A stretch of DNA of 64,000 nucleotides from Parafrankia sp041008525 (lineage in GTDB: Bacteria > Actinomycetota > Actinomycetes > Frankiales > Frankiaceae). Below the pieces are notes generated by a model, which saw only the letters and a list, made by a program, of their open reading frames with translations, had not been told where the DNA came from and searched no databases. This document shows, in pieces, positions 30,842 to 39,492 of this stretch; the stretch's first letter is position 1; every line of letters begins with the position of its first letter. The stretch is taken from the NCBI RefSeq assembly GCF_041008525.1, contig NZ_JBFLUG010000024.1:1-64000 (forward strand), given 5' to 3'. Position numbers and translations under genes: made by a program.

Positions 30842-31518
30842 CGGGGTACCGCCGCCAGTCGCCGCTCGGCGAGGCCGACCCCCGCCGCCAGGGAGAGCGT
30901 CAGGATCAGGTAGCAGACGATGCCGGCCAGCAGGACGGCGATGACGTCGCTGGGGTTGGCCGTGGTCAGGCCCTGGCTCACACCGGTCAGCTCCTGTACG
31001 CCGAAGGCCGCCGCGATCGAGGTGTTGCGGATCAGCGCGCTTCCCACACTCCCCAGCGGCTGGATCACGTTGCGGAAGGCCTGCGGCAGAATGACCAGCC
31101 GCAGCGTCTGGGGGAAGGTCAGGCCCAGCGCACGGGCGGCCTCGGCCTGGCCAGCGTCGACCCCGTTCACACCGGCACGTACGGCCTCACAGACGAATGC
31201 CGTGTGGTAAACCGCCAGCGCCACCACCGCGAAGGTGAAATAGCTGAAGACGATGTCGATCTGCGGCAGTACGAAGACGACAAAGAAGAACACAACGGTC
31301 AGCGGAGTGTTGCGCACAATCTCGACGTACGTCGCCCCTGCCCAGCGCAGCGGCGGGACCGGGCTCACCCGCATGGTCGCGAGGAGGCTCCCGAGCAGCA
31401 GCGCCGCGACGGCGGCGAACAGACTCAGCAGGAGGGTCCGCACGAAACCCTCACGGAACACGTCGAGATTGTCGAGGACGGCGTCGATGAGGGACCACCC
31501 ACCGGTCGGGGACGGCAC
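30838..31518 (-). CDS. gluC: Amino-acid ABC transporter permease (GluC type)
   Basis: This 226-residue permease has about five membrane segments. The ATPase-contact loop is EAARALGLTFPQTLRLVILP (about residues 124-143), and the Pro in YVEIVRNTPLTV is characteristic of the HisM/GluC family. It starts 89 bp after gluB and its stop codon overlaps the gluD start. GluC and GluD would form the heterodimeric channel of the importer. Confidence 0.92.
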   Translation of the reverse strand: MPSPTGGWSLIDAVLDNLDVFREGFVRTLLLSLFAAVAALLLGSLLATMRVSPVPPLRWAGATYVEIVRNTPLTVVFFFVVFVLPQIDIVFSYFTFAVVALAVYHTAFVCEAVRAGVNGVDAGQAEAARALGLTFPQTLRLVILPQAFRNVIQPLGSVGSALIRNTSIAAAFGVQELTGVSQGLTTANPSDVIAVLLAGIVCYLILTLSLAAGVGLAERRLAAVPR

Positions 31519-31607
31519 CCGGCCCGCCGCCCGGGCGGGTCAGGCACGGGCGGCGGACCACGGTGCGTCAGGACTGCCTGCTGGAGATCAGGAGGCGCGG
31601 CTGCGGA

Positions 31608-32564
31608 TCAGGAGGTGTAGTTGTCGACCGCCGGCGGCGTGGGCATCTCCGGCTCGACCGCACCGATCGTGGACTCGTAGGCCTTCTCGTACCGGCCGTC
31701 GCTGTAGGCCGCCGTGAGGGTCTCGTTGATGAAGGCGCGGAACTCGTCGTCGTCCTTGGCGATGCCGATGCCGTAGGGCTCCGTGCTGAAGGGCTCACCG
31801 ACGAGCTTGAAGGTGTCCGGGTCGGAGTCCATCAGACCGAGCAGGATCGCGTTGTCCGTCGTGACCGCGTCCACCTGGCCGCTCTTCAGGGCCTCGGCGC
31901 ACTTGCTGTAGACGTCGAACAGCGTGAGCTCGGCCTGCGGCGCCTCAGTGCGAATCCGCTCCGCCGGCGTCGAGCCGCTCACCGAGCAGACGCGCTTGCC
32001 GGCGAGCGTGTCCTTGCCGGTGATCGCCGTCTCGTCCGCCCTCACCATCAGCGTCTGACCGGCCACGTAGTACGGCCCGGCGAAGTCGATGACCTCCTTG
32101 CGCTTGTCGTTGATGGTGTACGTCGCGACCACCATGTCGACCCTGCCCTGCTGGATGAAGGGCTCCCGGTTGGCCGAGACCGTCTCGACGAACTCCACCC
32201 TGTCCTCGGGGATGCCGAGCGCGTTGGTGATGATCTTCGCGACCTCGACGTCGAAGCCCTCGGGCTCGCCACGCAGGTTGCGCAGGCCGAACAAGGGCTG
32301 GTCGAACTTGGTGCCGACGGTGATCGACCCGGCCGACTGGAGCTCGGCCATGGTGCTGCCCGCGGGGAACGTCGTCGCGGCGGCGCCGGCAGGTGCTGCC
32401 TCGGCGTCGCTGTCGTCGTCTCCACAGGCCGCGAGGGCCAGGGACGCGACCAGCGTCGCGGTGAGGGCGAGAGCCACCCGGCTCTGCCGCCGGCGGGAGG
32501 CCGCGGCCGGGGCCGGGGCGGTGGGTGCCGTTCGTTGTCTGGTGCGGGTGAACGGCATGCGCAT
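31608..32564 (-). CDS. gluB: Amino-acid ABC transporter substrate-binding lipoprotein
   Basis: This is the extracytoplasmic binding protein of the importer. The N-terminus has Arg residues, a hydrophobic segment and the lipobox LALAAC, with the modified Cys at residue 47, so it is a lipoprotein tethered to the outer face of the membrane. The mature part has the SBP family 3 signature (GFDVEVAKIITNALGI near residue 100) and runs to 318 residues. A GGAGGGG ribosome site precedes ATG 32564; an ATG two codons later is also possible. It is separated from gluA by 235 bp. Confidence 0.93.
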   Translation of the reverse strand: MRMPFTRTRQRTAPTAPAPAAASRRRQSRVALALTATLVASLALAACGDDDSDAEAAPAGAAATTFPAGSTMAELQSAGSITVGTKFDQPLFGLRNLRGEPEGFDVEVAKIITNALGIPEDRVEFVETVSANREPFIQQGRVDMVVATYTINDKRKEVIDFAGPYYVAGQTLMVRADETAITGKDTLAGKRVCSVSGSTPAERIRTEAPQAELTLFDVYSKCAEALKSGQVDAVTTDNAILLGLMDSDPDTFKLVGEPFSTEPYGIGIAKDDDEFRAFINETLTAAYSDGRYEKAYESTIGAVEPEMPTPPAVDNYTS

Positions 32565-32799
32565 GAGGAATCCCCTCCAGAAGGTGGACTGACGTCAGAA
32601 CTCAGGTATCTGATTGCGTGGTCTCGGTGCGCCCCGGACGGCCCCCGCCCGACAACCCTAATGCCCGACCGCTACTGGCCAGGAGCAGACCGGGACCGTC
32701 CTTCTCCGGGTTTTCGCGGGTGGCGCGACACGCTCCGCGCGGATCCGGCACGGGCTCTCACCAGGGCGCCCTTCGGTGGCCGTCACCGCCGGGGTTCCC
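32565..32799 (-). other. 235 bp gluA-gluB spacer
   Basis: Only the gluB ribosome site is recognised here. No clear hairpin or promoter is seen, although the long gap could carry an mRNA-processing site or attenuator that would let the binding protein be made in excess. Confidence 0.3.
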
Positions 32800-33534
32800 T
32801 CAATGCGTCAGGACCTTCGCGAGAAACTCGGCCGCGCGTTCACTTTTCGGTGCCGCGAAAAAGGTGTCGGGAGGCGCCACCTCCACCAGCCGCCCGTCCG
32901 CCATGAAGACGACGCGGTCGGCCGCCGAACGGGCGAATCCCATCTCGTGGGTGACGACGATCATCGTCATGCCGGACGCGGCGAGCGACCGCATGACATC
33001 GAGCACCTCCTGGATCATCTCCGGATCCAGCGCGGAGGTCGGCTCGTCGAAGAGCATCAGCTTCGGCTCCATCGCGAGCGCCCGGGCGATGGCCGCCCGC
33101 TGCTGCTGACCGCCGGAGAGCTGGCGCGGCAGCCGGTCAGCCTTGTCCGCGATCCCGACCCGCTCCAGCAGCGCCCGAGCACGGGTCTCGGCCTCGGCGC
33201 GGCGAACGCCGAGGACCTTGCGCGGGCCGAGAGTCACATTGTCCAACACGGTTCGATGCGCGAAAAGGTTGAACGACTGGAACACCATGCCGACCTGGGC
33301 TCGCATGCGGGCCAGCTCCCGGCCCTCGGCCGGCAGCGGACGGCCGTCGAACGTGATGCGGCCCTCGTCGACGGTCTCGAGGCGGTTGACGCATCTGCAC
33401 AGCGTCGACTTGCCGGAACCGGACGGGCCGATGACGCACACCACCTCACCCGGCGCCACGGCGAGGTTGATGTCATGCAGGACGCGGTTCTTCCCGAAGG
33501 ATTTTCCGACCCCCTCCAGGGTCACGAGCGCCAT
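32800..33534 (-). CDS. gluA: Amino-acid ABC transporter ATP-binding protein
   Basis: GluA hydrolyses ATP for the importer. The 244-residue protein has Walker A GPSGSGKST near residue 35, the Q-loop in GMVFQSFNLF, the signature LSGGQQQRAAIARAL, Walker B LMLFDEPTSALD and the H-loop in VVTHEMGF, all in the order of the GlnQ/GluA subfamily. ATG 33534 has GGGAG upstream at a good distance; the frame also allows an ATG at 33552. It is the first gene of the gluABCD run, divergent from miaB. Confidence 0.95.
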   Translation of the reverse strand: MALVTLEGVGKSFGKNRVLHDINLAVAPGEVVCVIGPSGSGKSTLCRCVNRLETVDEGRITFDGRPLPAEGRELARMRAQVGMVFQSFNLFAHRTVLDNVTLGPRKVLGVRRAEAETRARALLERVGIADKADRLPRQLSGGQQQRAAIARALAMEPKLMLFDEPTSALDPEMIQEVLDVMRSLAASGMTMIVVTHEMGFARSAADRVVFMADGRLVEVAPPDTFFAAPKSERAAEFLAKVLTH

Positions 33535-33946
33535 CGTGCACTCCCGGCGCACCGGTCCGGTGCGAAGAGTGCGGAGGGACGGCTGTCGCGCAGCCGGTGG
33601 TGCACGGCCCCGAGGGGTTCATGCGATCGCAGCGTGGTCGCGAGCATTTGAGAACTTTACGTCTGGTCATCCGCATTGGCTATGTTCTGCGGCACTACTG
33701 CCAGTCAGGCAACAGTGCATACCACGCCCCGGACGGGGTACGAACTTCCCTTCGCGTCGGCCCGGGCGGCCTTCGGCCCGCTCGCCCTGCGGCCACGGCC
33801 GGCCACCCTCGGCCGCCGTCGGCGTCGGGCATCGGTCTGCTGGTCACCGGCTCCGAGGCCATCGTCGCGCACTCGGCGGCGTACAGGCCCGACCGAACGC
33901 TCCGGCGCGTCGAACGGCAGTCGGGCGCGGGCCGTAGGCTGGACCG
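33535..33946. promoter_or_regulatory. 412 bp divergent gluA-miaB region
   Basis: No gene is seen. On the minus strand TAAAGT (33659-33654) is a fair -10 box for gluABCD, without a clear -35. The first 200 bp are less GC-rich than the rest. On the plus strand a TAGGCT box serves miaB. Confidence 0.4.
33935..33940 (+). promoter_or_regulatory. Leaderless-type -10 box of miaB
   Basis: TAGGCT is followed by 6 bp and GTG 33947. Confidence 0.55.
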
Positions 33947-35527
33947 GTGAGTGGCCGTAGCTATCAGGTCCGGACGTTCGGCTGTCAGATGAACGTCCAT
34001 GACTCCGAACGACTTGCCGGCCTCCTCGAGTCCGCCGGGTACGTTCCGGCCGCGGAGGGGTCCGACGCCGACATCGTCGTGTTCAACACCTGCGCGGTCC
34101 GTGAGAACGCAGACAACCGGCTGTACGGAAACCTGGGGCACCTGTACCCGGCGAAGAAGAAGAATCCCGCGATGCAGATCGCGGTCGGCGGGTGCCTGGC
34201 GCAGAAGGACCGCTCGGTCATCCGGGACCGTGCGCCCTGGGTCGACGTCGTGTTCGGCACCCACAACCTGCACCGGCTGCCGGTCCTGCTGGAGCGGGCC
34301 CGGCACAACGCCGCCGCCCAGGTGGAGATCGCCGAGGCGCTCGAGGTCTTCCCGAGCAGCCTGCCGGCCCGCCGGTCGAGCCAGCATTCGGCCTGGGTCA
34401 GCATCAGCGTCGGCTGCGACAACACCTGCACCTTCTGCATCGTGCCGAGCCTGCGCGGCGGCGAGCGCGACCGTCGCCCGGGCGACGTGCTTGCCGAGGT
34501 CGAGGCCCTGGTGGCCGAAGGCGCGCTGGAGATCACGCTGCTGGGCCAGAACGTGAACTCCTACGGCCGCTCGCTCGGCGACCCCGGGGCGTTCGCCCGG
34601 CTGCTGCGCGCCTGTGGCCGCGTCGAGGGGCTGGAGCGGGTGCGCTTCACCTCTCCGCATCCACGTGACTTCACCGACGACGTCATCGAGGCGATGGCGC
34701 TGACGCCGAACGTGTGCCCACAGCTGCACATGCCGCTGCAGTCGGGGTCGGATGCCGTGCTGCGCCGGATGCGGCGCAGCTACCGCCGCGACCGTTTTCT
34801 CGGCATCGTCGAACGGGTCCGGGCCGCGATGCCGGATGCGGCGATCACCACCGACATCATCGTGGGTTTCCCGGGCGAGACGGAGGCGGACTTCGCCGAC
34901 ACCCTCGACCTCGTCCGCACTGCGCGCTTCGCCGGCGCCTTCACCTTCAAGTACTCCCCGCGGCCCGGAACGCCGGCCGCCGAGATGGACGGCGAGGTCG
35001 ACCCCGCCGTCGTCTCGGAGCGCTATGAGCGTCTCGCCGCCCTGCAGGACGAGATGTCGTGGGCGGGTAACCGCGCGCAGGTCGGGCGGCGGGTCGAGAT
35101 CCTCGTCTCCGAGGGTGAGGGGCGGAAGGACTCCGAGACCGGCCGACTGTCCGGCCGTGCGCGGGACGGGCGGCTCGTGCACCTGCTGGTGACCGGTCCG
35201 CACGCCGAGGACGGCGTCGTCCGCCCCGGGGACGTCATCGAGACCGTGGTGACCAGGGGTGCACCGCATCACCTCACCGCCGACGGCCCGTTGCTCTCCC
35301 ACCGGAGGACGAGGGCCGGCGACGCCTGGGCGGCCGCCCGGTCCCGTGGCGCTGCGGGCGACCGAACCACGGGCGACGGCACTGCGGTCGACGGCACTGC
35401 GGTCGACGGCACTGCGGGTGAGGGCGCCGCGGGTGACGGCACCGCGGGCGCGGCGGGCGGCGCGGGGCGCCCGGCGGTGGCCCTCGGCATGCCGACGATG
35501 CGGCCGAGCAGCCCAGCCTCCCGGTGA
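33947..35527 (+). CDS. miaB: tRNA-2-methylthio-N6-dimethylallyladenosine synthase
   Basis: MiaB adds a methylthio group to isopentenyladenosine-37 of tRNAs that read UNN codons. The first cluster cysteines lie in TFGCQMN, NTCAVRE and VGGCLAQ, and the radical-SAM CxxxCxxC motif in VGCDNTCTFCIVPSLRG (about residues 158-172). A TRAM domain follows near 380-440. The Ala/Gly-rich tail of about 60 residues has 15 bp repeats encoding TAVDG and is not part of the usual 440-500-residue enzyme; here it is 526. The stop overlaps the following gene by four bases, and miaA, which makes the MiaB substrate, is two genes downstream. Confidence 0.95.
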   Translation: MSGRSYQVRTFGCQMNVHDSERLAGLLESAGYVPAAEGSDADIVVFNTCAVRENADNRLYGNLGHLYPAKKKNPAMQIAVGGCLAQKDRSVIRDRAPWVDVVFGTHNLHRLPVLLERARHNAAAQVEIAEALEVFPSSLPARRSSQHSAWVSISVGCDNTCTFCIVPSLRGGERDRRPGDVLAEVEALVAEGALEITLLGQNVNSYGRSLGDPGAFARLLRACGRVEGLERVRFTSPHPRDFTDDVIEAMALTPNVCPQLHMPLQSGSDAVLRRMRRSYRRDRFLGIVERVRAAMPDAAITTDIIVGFPGETEADFADTLDLVRTARFAGAFTFKYSPRPGTPAAEMDGEVDPAVVSERYERLAALQDEMSWAGNRAQVGRRVEILVSEGEGRKDSETGRLSGRARDGRLVHLLVTGPHAEDGVVRPGDVIETVVTRGAPHHLTADGPLLSHRRTRAGDAWAAARSRGAAGDRTTGDGTAVDGTAVDGTAGEGAAGDGTAGAAGGAGRPAVALGMPTMRPSSPASR

Positions 35528-36420
35528 CCCTGATCGCGGCGGCTGTCTGCCCGCATCCACCACTGCTGGTGCCTGAGGTCGCCGGCGTCGACCCGATCGA
35601 AGCCCGCGATCACGCCGTGTCGGCGGTGAGCCGGCTGTGTGCGCTCGGCCCGGACCGGATCGTGCTCGTCGGTGACGACGTCCGCGATGCCGTCTACGAC
35701 GAGACCTCGACCGGATCACTCGCCGGCTTCGGTGTCGATCTCACCATCCCGCTCGGCGAGCCCGCGCCGCCGATCCCGGGGGCCGCGACAGGCGGGGCGG
35801 GCGGCGGGTGCCGGATGCTGCCGCTCTCACTGACCGTCGGGGCCTGGCTGCTGCATGAGGTGGGATGGGCCGGCGCCCGGGCGGCCCGCGGTGTGCCCGC
35901 GACGACCACTCCGCAGGCCGCTGCCGCGCTCGGCGCCCACCTCGTCGCGGCCGCGGAGGCGGACGGGTCCCGGCTGGCGCTCCTGGTCATGGGCGATGCC
36001 AGCGCCCGGCGGACGGTCCGGGCACCGGGGAGCCTCGACCCACGGGCCGCGGCCCACGACGCGGCCGTCGCCGCCGCGCTCGCCGGGGTGGACACCGACG
36101 CGCTGCTGGCGCTCGATCCGGAGCTGGCACGGGACCTGCTCGCGCCTGGGCGGGCGTCCTGGCAGGTCCTGGCCGGTGCGGTCCGCCGCGCGACCGCCGC
36201 CGCTCCGGCCGGCGAGGAGGCCCGCCCCGTGGACGCGGCTCTGGTAGACGCGGTTCCGGTAGACGCGGCTCCGGCGGGCCCAGCCGCCGGGTGGGTGAGC
36301 CGGGTCCACTACGACGATGCTCCGTTCGGCGTCGGCTACCTGGTGGTCGGCTGGGAACGTGCGGGCGGTGCGGGCTCGGCCGAGCAGGGAGGACGACCTC
36401 CCGCGGGGAGTGGGCGGTGA
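35524..36420 (+). CDS. Class III extradiol dioxygenase-like (LigB superfamily) protein
   Basis: The 298-residue protein begins with the LigB-like CPHPPLLVPE motif and has a DRIVLVGDD strand near residue 40, as in class III extradiol ring-cleavage dioxygenase subunit B. The metal-binding set is incomplete by eye, so ring cleavage is doubtful. Homologues lie between miaB and miaA in mycobacteria (Rv2728c). Here it overlaps miaB and miaA by four bases each (GTGA), so all three are translated in a chain. A role connected with tRNA modification is inferred only from this coupling. The region near residues 235-255 is low-complexity. Confidence 0.75.
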   Translation: MTLIAAAVCPHPPLLVPEVAGVDPIEARDHAVSAVSRLCALGPDRIVLVGDDVRDAVYDETSTGSLAGFGVDLTIPLGEPAPPIPGAATGGAGGGCRMLPLSLTVGAWLLHEVGWAGARAARGVPATTTPQAAAALGAHLVAAAEADGSRLALLVMGDASARRTVRAPGSLDPRAAAHDAAVAAALAGVDTDALLALDPELARDLLAPGRASWQVLAGAVRRATAAAPAGEEARPVDAALVDAVPVDAAPAGPAAGWVSRVHYDDAPFGVGYLVVGWERAGGAGSAEQGGRPPAGSGR

Positions 36421-37316
36421 CCGCGCGCCGCGGGCCGGTCGTCGCCGTCGTGGGGCCGACGGGGGCCGGCAAGAGCGACTGGGCGGTCGAGATCGCACTG
36501 GACCTCGGCGGCGAGATCGTCAACGCCGACTCGATGCAGCTCTACCGGGGGATGGACATCGGAACGGCCAAGATCCCCGAGGGGGAGCGTCGCGGCGTCC
36601 CGCACCATCTTCTCGACATCTGGGACGTGACCCACCCGGCCGACGTCGCCAGCTACCAGGCTGACGCGCGCGCCACCGTTGACCGCCTGCTTGCGGCGGG
36701 CCGGGTCCCGGTCATCGTCGGGGGCTCCGGTCTGTACGTGCGGGCCGTCCTGGACGATCTCTCGTTCCCCGGCACGGACCCGGTGGTGCGGGCGCGGCTG
36801 GAGCAGGAGCTGGCCGAGGTGGGGCCGGGCCCGCTGCACGACCGGCTGGCCGCGCTGGTGCCGGCCGCGGCGGCGGCGATCCTGCCGAGCAACGGGCGGC
36901 GCGTCGTGCGTGCCCTGGAAGTGGTGGAGCTGACCGGCACCTTCGTGGCGACCCTGCCGGAGCACCGGTCGGTGTACGACGTCGTCCAGGTCGCCCTGGA
37001 CCGCCCGGATCTCGACGAGCGGATCGCCCACCGGGTCGAGGTCATGTGGCAGGCGGGGCTTGTGGAGGAGGTCGAGGGGCTGGTCTCGCGCGGTCTGCGG
37101 GACGGTCGGACGGCATCGCGGGCCCTCGGGTACGCGCAGGTCCTGGCCGTGCTGGACGGCGCAATGGATTCCATGGCCGAGGCCAAACAGGCCACAACAA
37201 GCGCTACCAGGCGTTTCGCCCGTCGGCAAAGGTCCTGGTTCCGGCGTGATCCGCGGATATCCTGGTTCGCGTCTCCGGACCTCGCCGCTGTGCGACGTCT
37301 GGTGAGTTCACTCTGA
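36417..37316 (+). CDS. miaA: tRNA dimethylallyltransferase
   Basis: MiaA transfers a dimethylallyl group to adenosine-37 of tRNA, which MiaB then methylthiolates. The 299-residue protein has the P-loop GPTGAGKSDWA at residue 13, the conserved DSMQLYRGMDIGTAK segment near 38, the GGSGLYVRAV motif near 102, and the GYAQ and FARRQRSWFRRD motifs at the C-terminus. The GTG start overlaps the previous stop. The frame extends far upstream, but the P-loop position fixes this start. Confidence 0.96.
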   Translation: MTARRGPVVAVVGPTGAGKSDWAVEIALDLGGEIVNADSMQLYRGMDIGTAKIPEGERRGVPHHLLDIWDVTHPADVASYQADARATVDRLLAAGRVPVIVGGSGLYVRAVLDDLSFPGTDPVVRARLEQELAEVGPGPLHDRLAALVPAAAAAILPSNGRRVVRALEVVELTGTFVATLPEHRSVYDVVQVALDRPDLDERIAHRVEVMWQAGLVEEVEGLVSRGLRDGRTASRALGYAQVLAVLDGAMDSMAEAKQATTSATRRFARRQRSWFRRDPRISWFASPDLAAVRRLVSSL

Positions 37317-37421
37317 CGTGTGGCCGGCCTCGTGCCGCGGGAGCTTGGCTGATCGGTCCCCGGGTCCCCCCGGGTCTCCTGGCTCGGCGCCCGGCCCGTC
37401 CCGGCGTCTGGGGAGTCCGCT

Positions 37422-38375
37422 GTGACCGCGCTCGACCTTGCGATGGTTCCCGCGCTGTACGCCTCGTTCGACGACGGCACGCTGCGGCTGCACTACCAGC
37501 CCGACGTGGACCTGCGTAACGGCTCGGTGCCCGGTATGCGGGCGCATCCCCGCTGGGCGCATCCTGATCTCGGCCTGCTCGGCCCCGCGGACTTCATGTC
37601 CGTCGCCAGTGCCGCGGGGCTCGTCGGCCAGGTGCACCAGTGGGTGCTGCGGATGGCGGTGATCGAGGCACGTACCTGGCACCGGATGGCCGCAGGCACC
37701 GCGGTGCGCCCGCCGAGGCTGTGGGTGCGGGTGGAGAGCGGCCAGCTGGACCGGCCCGACTTCGTCAGCGAGATCGAGCGGCTGGTGATCGGGCGTTCGC
37801 TTCCGCCCGGCGCGGTCGGCCTGCAGTTCACCGAGGACACCCTGGCCTTCGCTCCACCCGGTCTGCCTCGGCTGCTCGGCCAGCTGCGGGCGATGGGGGT
37901 CGCGGTGGGCGTCGACTCCTTCGGCACCTGGTACGGGTCGCTGTCGACCCTCGACCAGCTCCCGCTGGACCTGGTCCGGATCGACGGGCGGTTCCTGCGC
38001 GCGACGATCCGCGACCTGGAGGGCCAGTCCGCCTTCGCGGCCATGGTGGGGATCGCGCACCGGCGGCGCATGGTCGTGGTCGCCGAGGGCGTGGACACGG
38101 CGGGGCTGGCGGCCGCCGTCGACCGGATGGACTGCGACCGGGTCTCCGGGCCGCTGTTCTGCCCGCCGGTACCGGTGGAGGAAGCTCGGCTGATCGCGCT
38201 CGGCCGGGGGCGGCCGGACCGCTGGTACAAGCCGTCCGCCGAGTCCTGGGGGCACGGCGGCCCGCGCTCGGCCGACGGTCCCGGCGGATCGCCGCACGAC
38301 CCGCTGAACGGACGTCCGGCCGGTTACGGACAGGGCGCCCGCCCGCGGGCAGCGGCTGCAGGTGCGGGCGTCTGA
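37422..38375 (+). CDS. Degenerate EAL-domain protein
   Basis: The 317-residue protein follows the EAL fold of cyclic-di-GMP phosphodiesterases throughout residues 15-265 (LRLHYQPDVDLRNGSV, WVLRMAVIEARTW, LPLDLVRIDGRFL, VVVAEGVDT). The catalytic residues are mostly changed: the EALVRW motif reads RAHPRW, the DDFGTGYSSL loop reads DSFGTWYGSL, the active-site Lys is Arg, and AEGVE is AEGVD. It is therefore probably not a phosphodiesterase; it could bind cyclic-di-GMP or a protein partner. GTG 37422 has a GGGGAG site 6 bp upstream. It lies alone between miaA and dapF. A Gly/Pro tail of about 45 residues ends it. Confidence 0.85.
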   Translation: MTALDLAMVPALYASFDDGTLRLHYQPDVDLRNGSVPGMRAHPRWAHPDLGLLGPADFMSVASAAGLVGQVHQWVLRMAVIEARTWHRMAAGTAVRPPRLWVRVESGQLDRPDFVSEIERLVIGRSLPPGAVGLQFTEDTLAFAPPGLPRLLGQLRAMGVAVGVDSFGTWYGSLSTLDQLPLDLVRIDGRFLRATIRDLEGQSAFAAMVGIAHRRRMVVVAEGVDTAGLAAAVDRMDCDRVSGPLFCPPVPVEEARLIALGRGRPDRWYKPSAESWGHGGPRSADGPGGSPHDPLNGRPAGYGQGARPRAAAAGAGV

Positions 38376-38380
38376 CGCCG

Positions 38381-38386
38381 TACGAT
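38381..38386 (+). promoter_or_regulatory. Leaderless-type -10 box of dapF
   Basis: TACGAT is followed by 6 bp and GTG 38393. Confidence 0.5.
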
Positions 38387-38392
38387 CGCGGC

Positions 38393-39319
38393 GTGCGGTA
38401 CGTCAAGGGACACGGAACGGGCAACGACTTCGTCATCCTGCCGGACGCCGACGGTGATCTCGAGCTACCCGCCGCGTTGGTGCGGGCACTGTGTCACCGG
38501 GGCACCGGAATCGGCGCGGACGGTGTGCTGCGGGTGGTCCTCTCGGCGGCCGAGCCCGCAGCGGAGCAGTTCCGGGGCGAGGCCCGCTGGTTCATGGACT
38601 ACCGCAACGCCGACGGCTCCGTCGCCGAGATGTGCGGCAACGGGATCCGGGTCTTCGCCCGCTATCTCGTGGATGCCGGCTACGAGGCCGCCGGCACCCT
38701 GCTCATCGCCACCCGGGCGGGTCTGCGCACCGTGGAGGTGCCACCGGCCGGGGATGTCAGCGTCGACATGGGGCCGCCCGAGTTCGCCCCCGGTCCGGTG
38801 CCGGTCACCGTCGTGGGCCGGGAGTTCGCCGCTGTGCCGGTTTCGATGGGCAACCCGCACGCGGTCTGCTTCGCCGACGACCTCGGGCCCGCCCAGTTGG
38901 CCGGCTTGGACCTGCGGGCGCCCGTCTACCCCGCCGAGATCTTCGCCGACGGTGTGAACGTCGAGGTCGTCGTGCCGACGCCGGGCGGGGTCGCGATGCG
39001 GGTGTTCGAGCGGGGCGTCGGCGAGACGGCCTCCTGCGGCACCGGCGCGTGCGCGGTCGCGGTCGCCTGGGCCGCCCGTCAGGGTGGCGGGCCGCCCGCC
39101 GAGGTCCAGGTCGACCTGCCCGGCGGGCGGCTGACCGTCGGCTGGGACGAACGGACGGTGGTCCTGCGCGGCCCGGCCGTGCTGGTGTCCGATGGTGTCC
39201 TGCGCCCCGAGTGGCTGCGGCTGGTGGCCGGGTCGCTGGGTGCCGATGCCGCCACCGCTGATCCCGCCGGCGCGGAGGCGGCCCCGTCGGCCGCCGGGCG
39301 GGCGGCGGCGGGGGTGTAG
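38393..39319 (+). CDS. dapF: Diaminopimelate epimerase
   Basis: DapF interconverts LL- and meso-diaminopimelate, the cross-linking residue of the cell wall and the direct precursor of lysine. Both catalytic cysteines are present: one in EMCGNGIRVFAR near residue 79 and the other in TASCGTGACAVA near 215. The start motif GHGTGNDFV is at residue 6. The 308 residues include a short Ala-rich tail beyond the usual end. The GTG start follows a TACGAT box and the gene lies 17 bp behind the EAL gene, before hflX, as in mycobacteria. Confidence 0.96.
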   Translation: MRYVKGHGTGNDFVILPDADGDLELPAALVRALCHRGTGIGADGVLRVVLSAAEPAAEQFRGEARWFMDYRNADGSVAEMCGNGIRVFARYLVDAGYEAAGTLLIATRAGLRTVEVPPAGDVSVDMGPPEFAPGPVPVTVVGREFAAVPVSMGNPHAVCFADDLGPAQLAGLDLRAPVYPAEIFADGVNVEVVVPTPGGVAMRVFERGVGETASCGTGACAVAVAWAARQGGGPPAEVQVDLPGGRLTVGWDERTVVLRGPAVLVSDGVLRPEWLRLVAGSLGADAATADPAGAEAAPSAAGRAAAGV

Positions 39320-39492
39320 TCCGTCCCGGGACCCGTCCGACAAAGGGTTCGCGGTCACGGGCGCCTCGTGTCACTCTGGGGTTGTGGATGTTCCGCTGGC
39401 GGTCCGACGGGCCGCGGCGGAACCGGCTGCTCCGTCCCGTCCGGGACGGGCTGGAATGACACGGTCACCGGACCGCGTTGAGAACGGATGGT

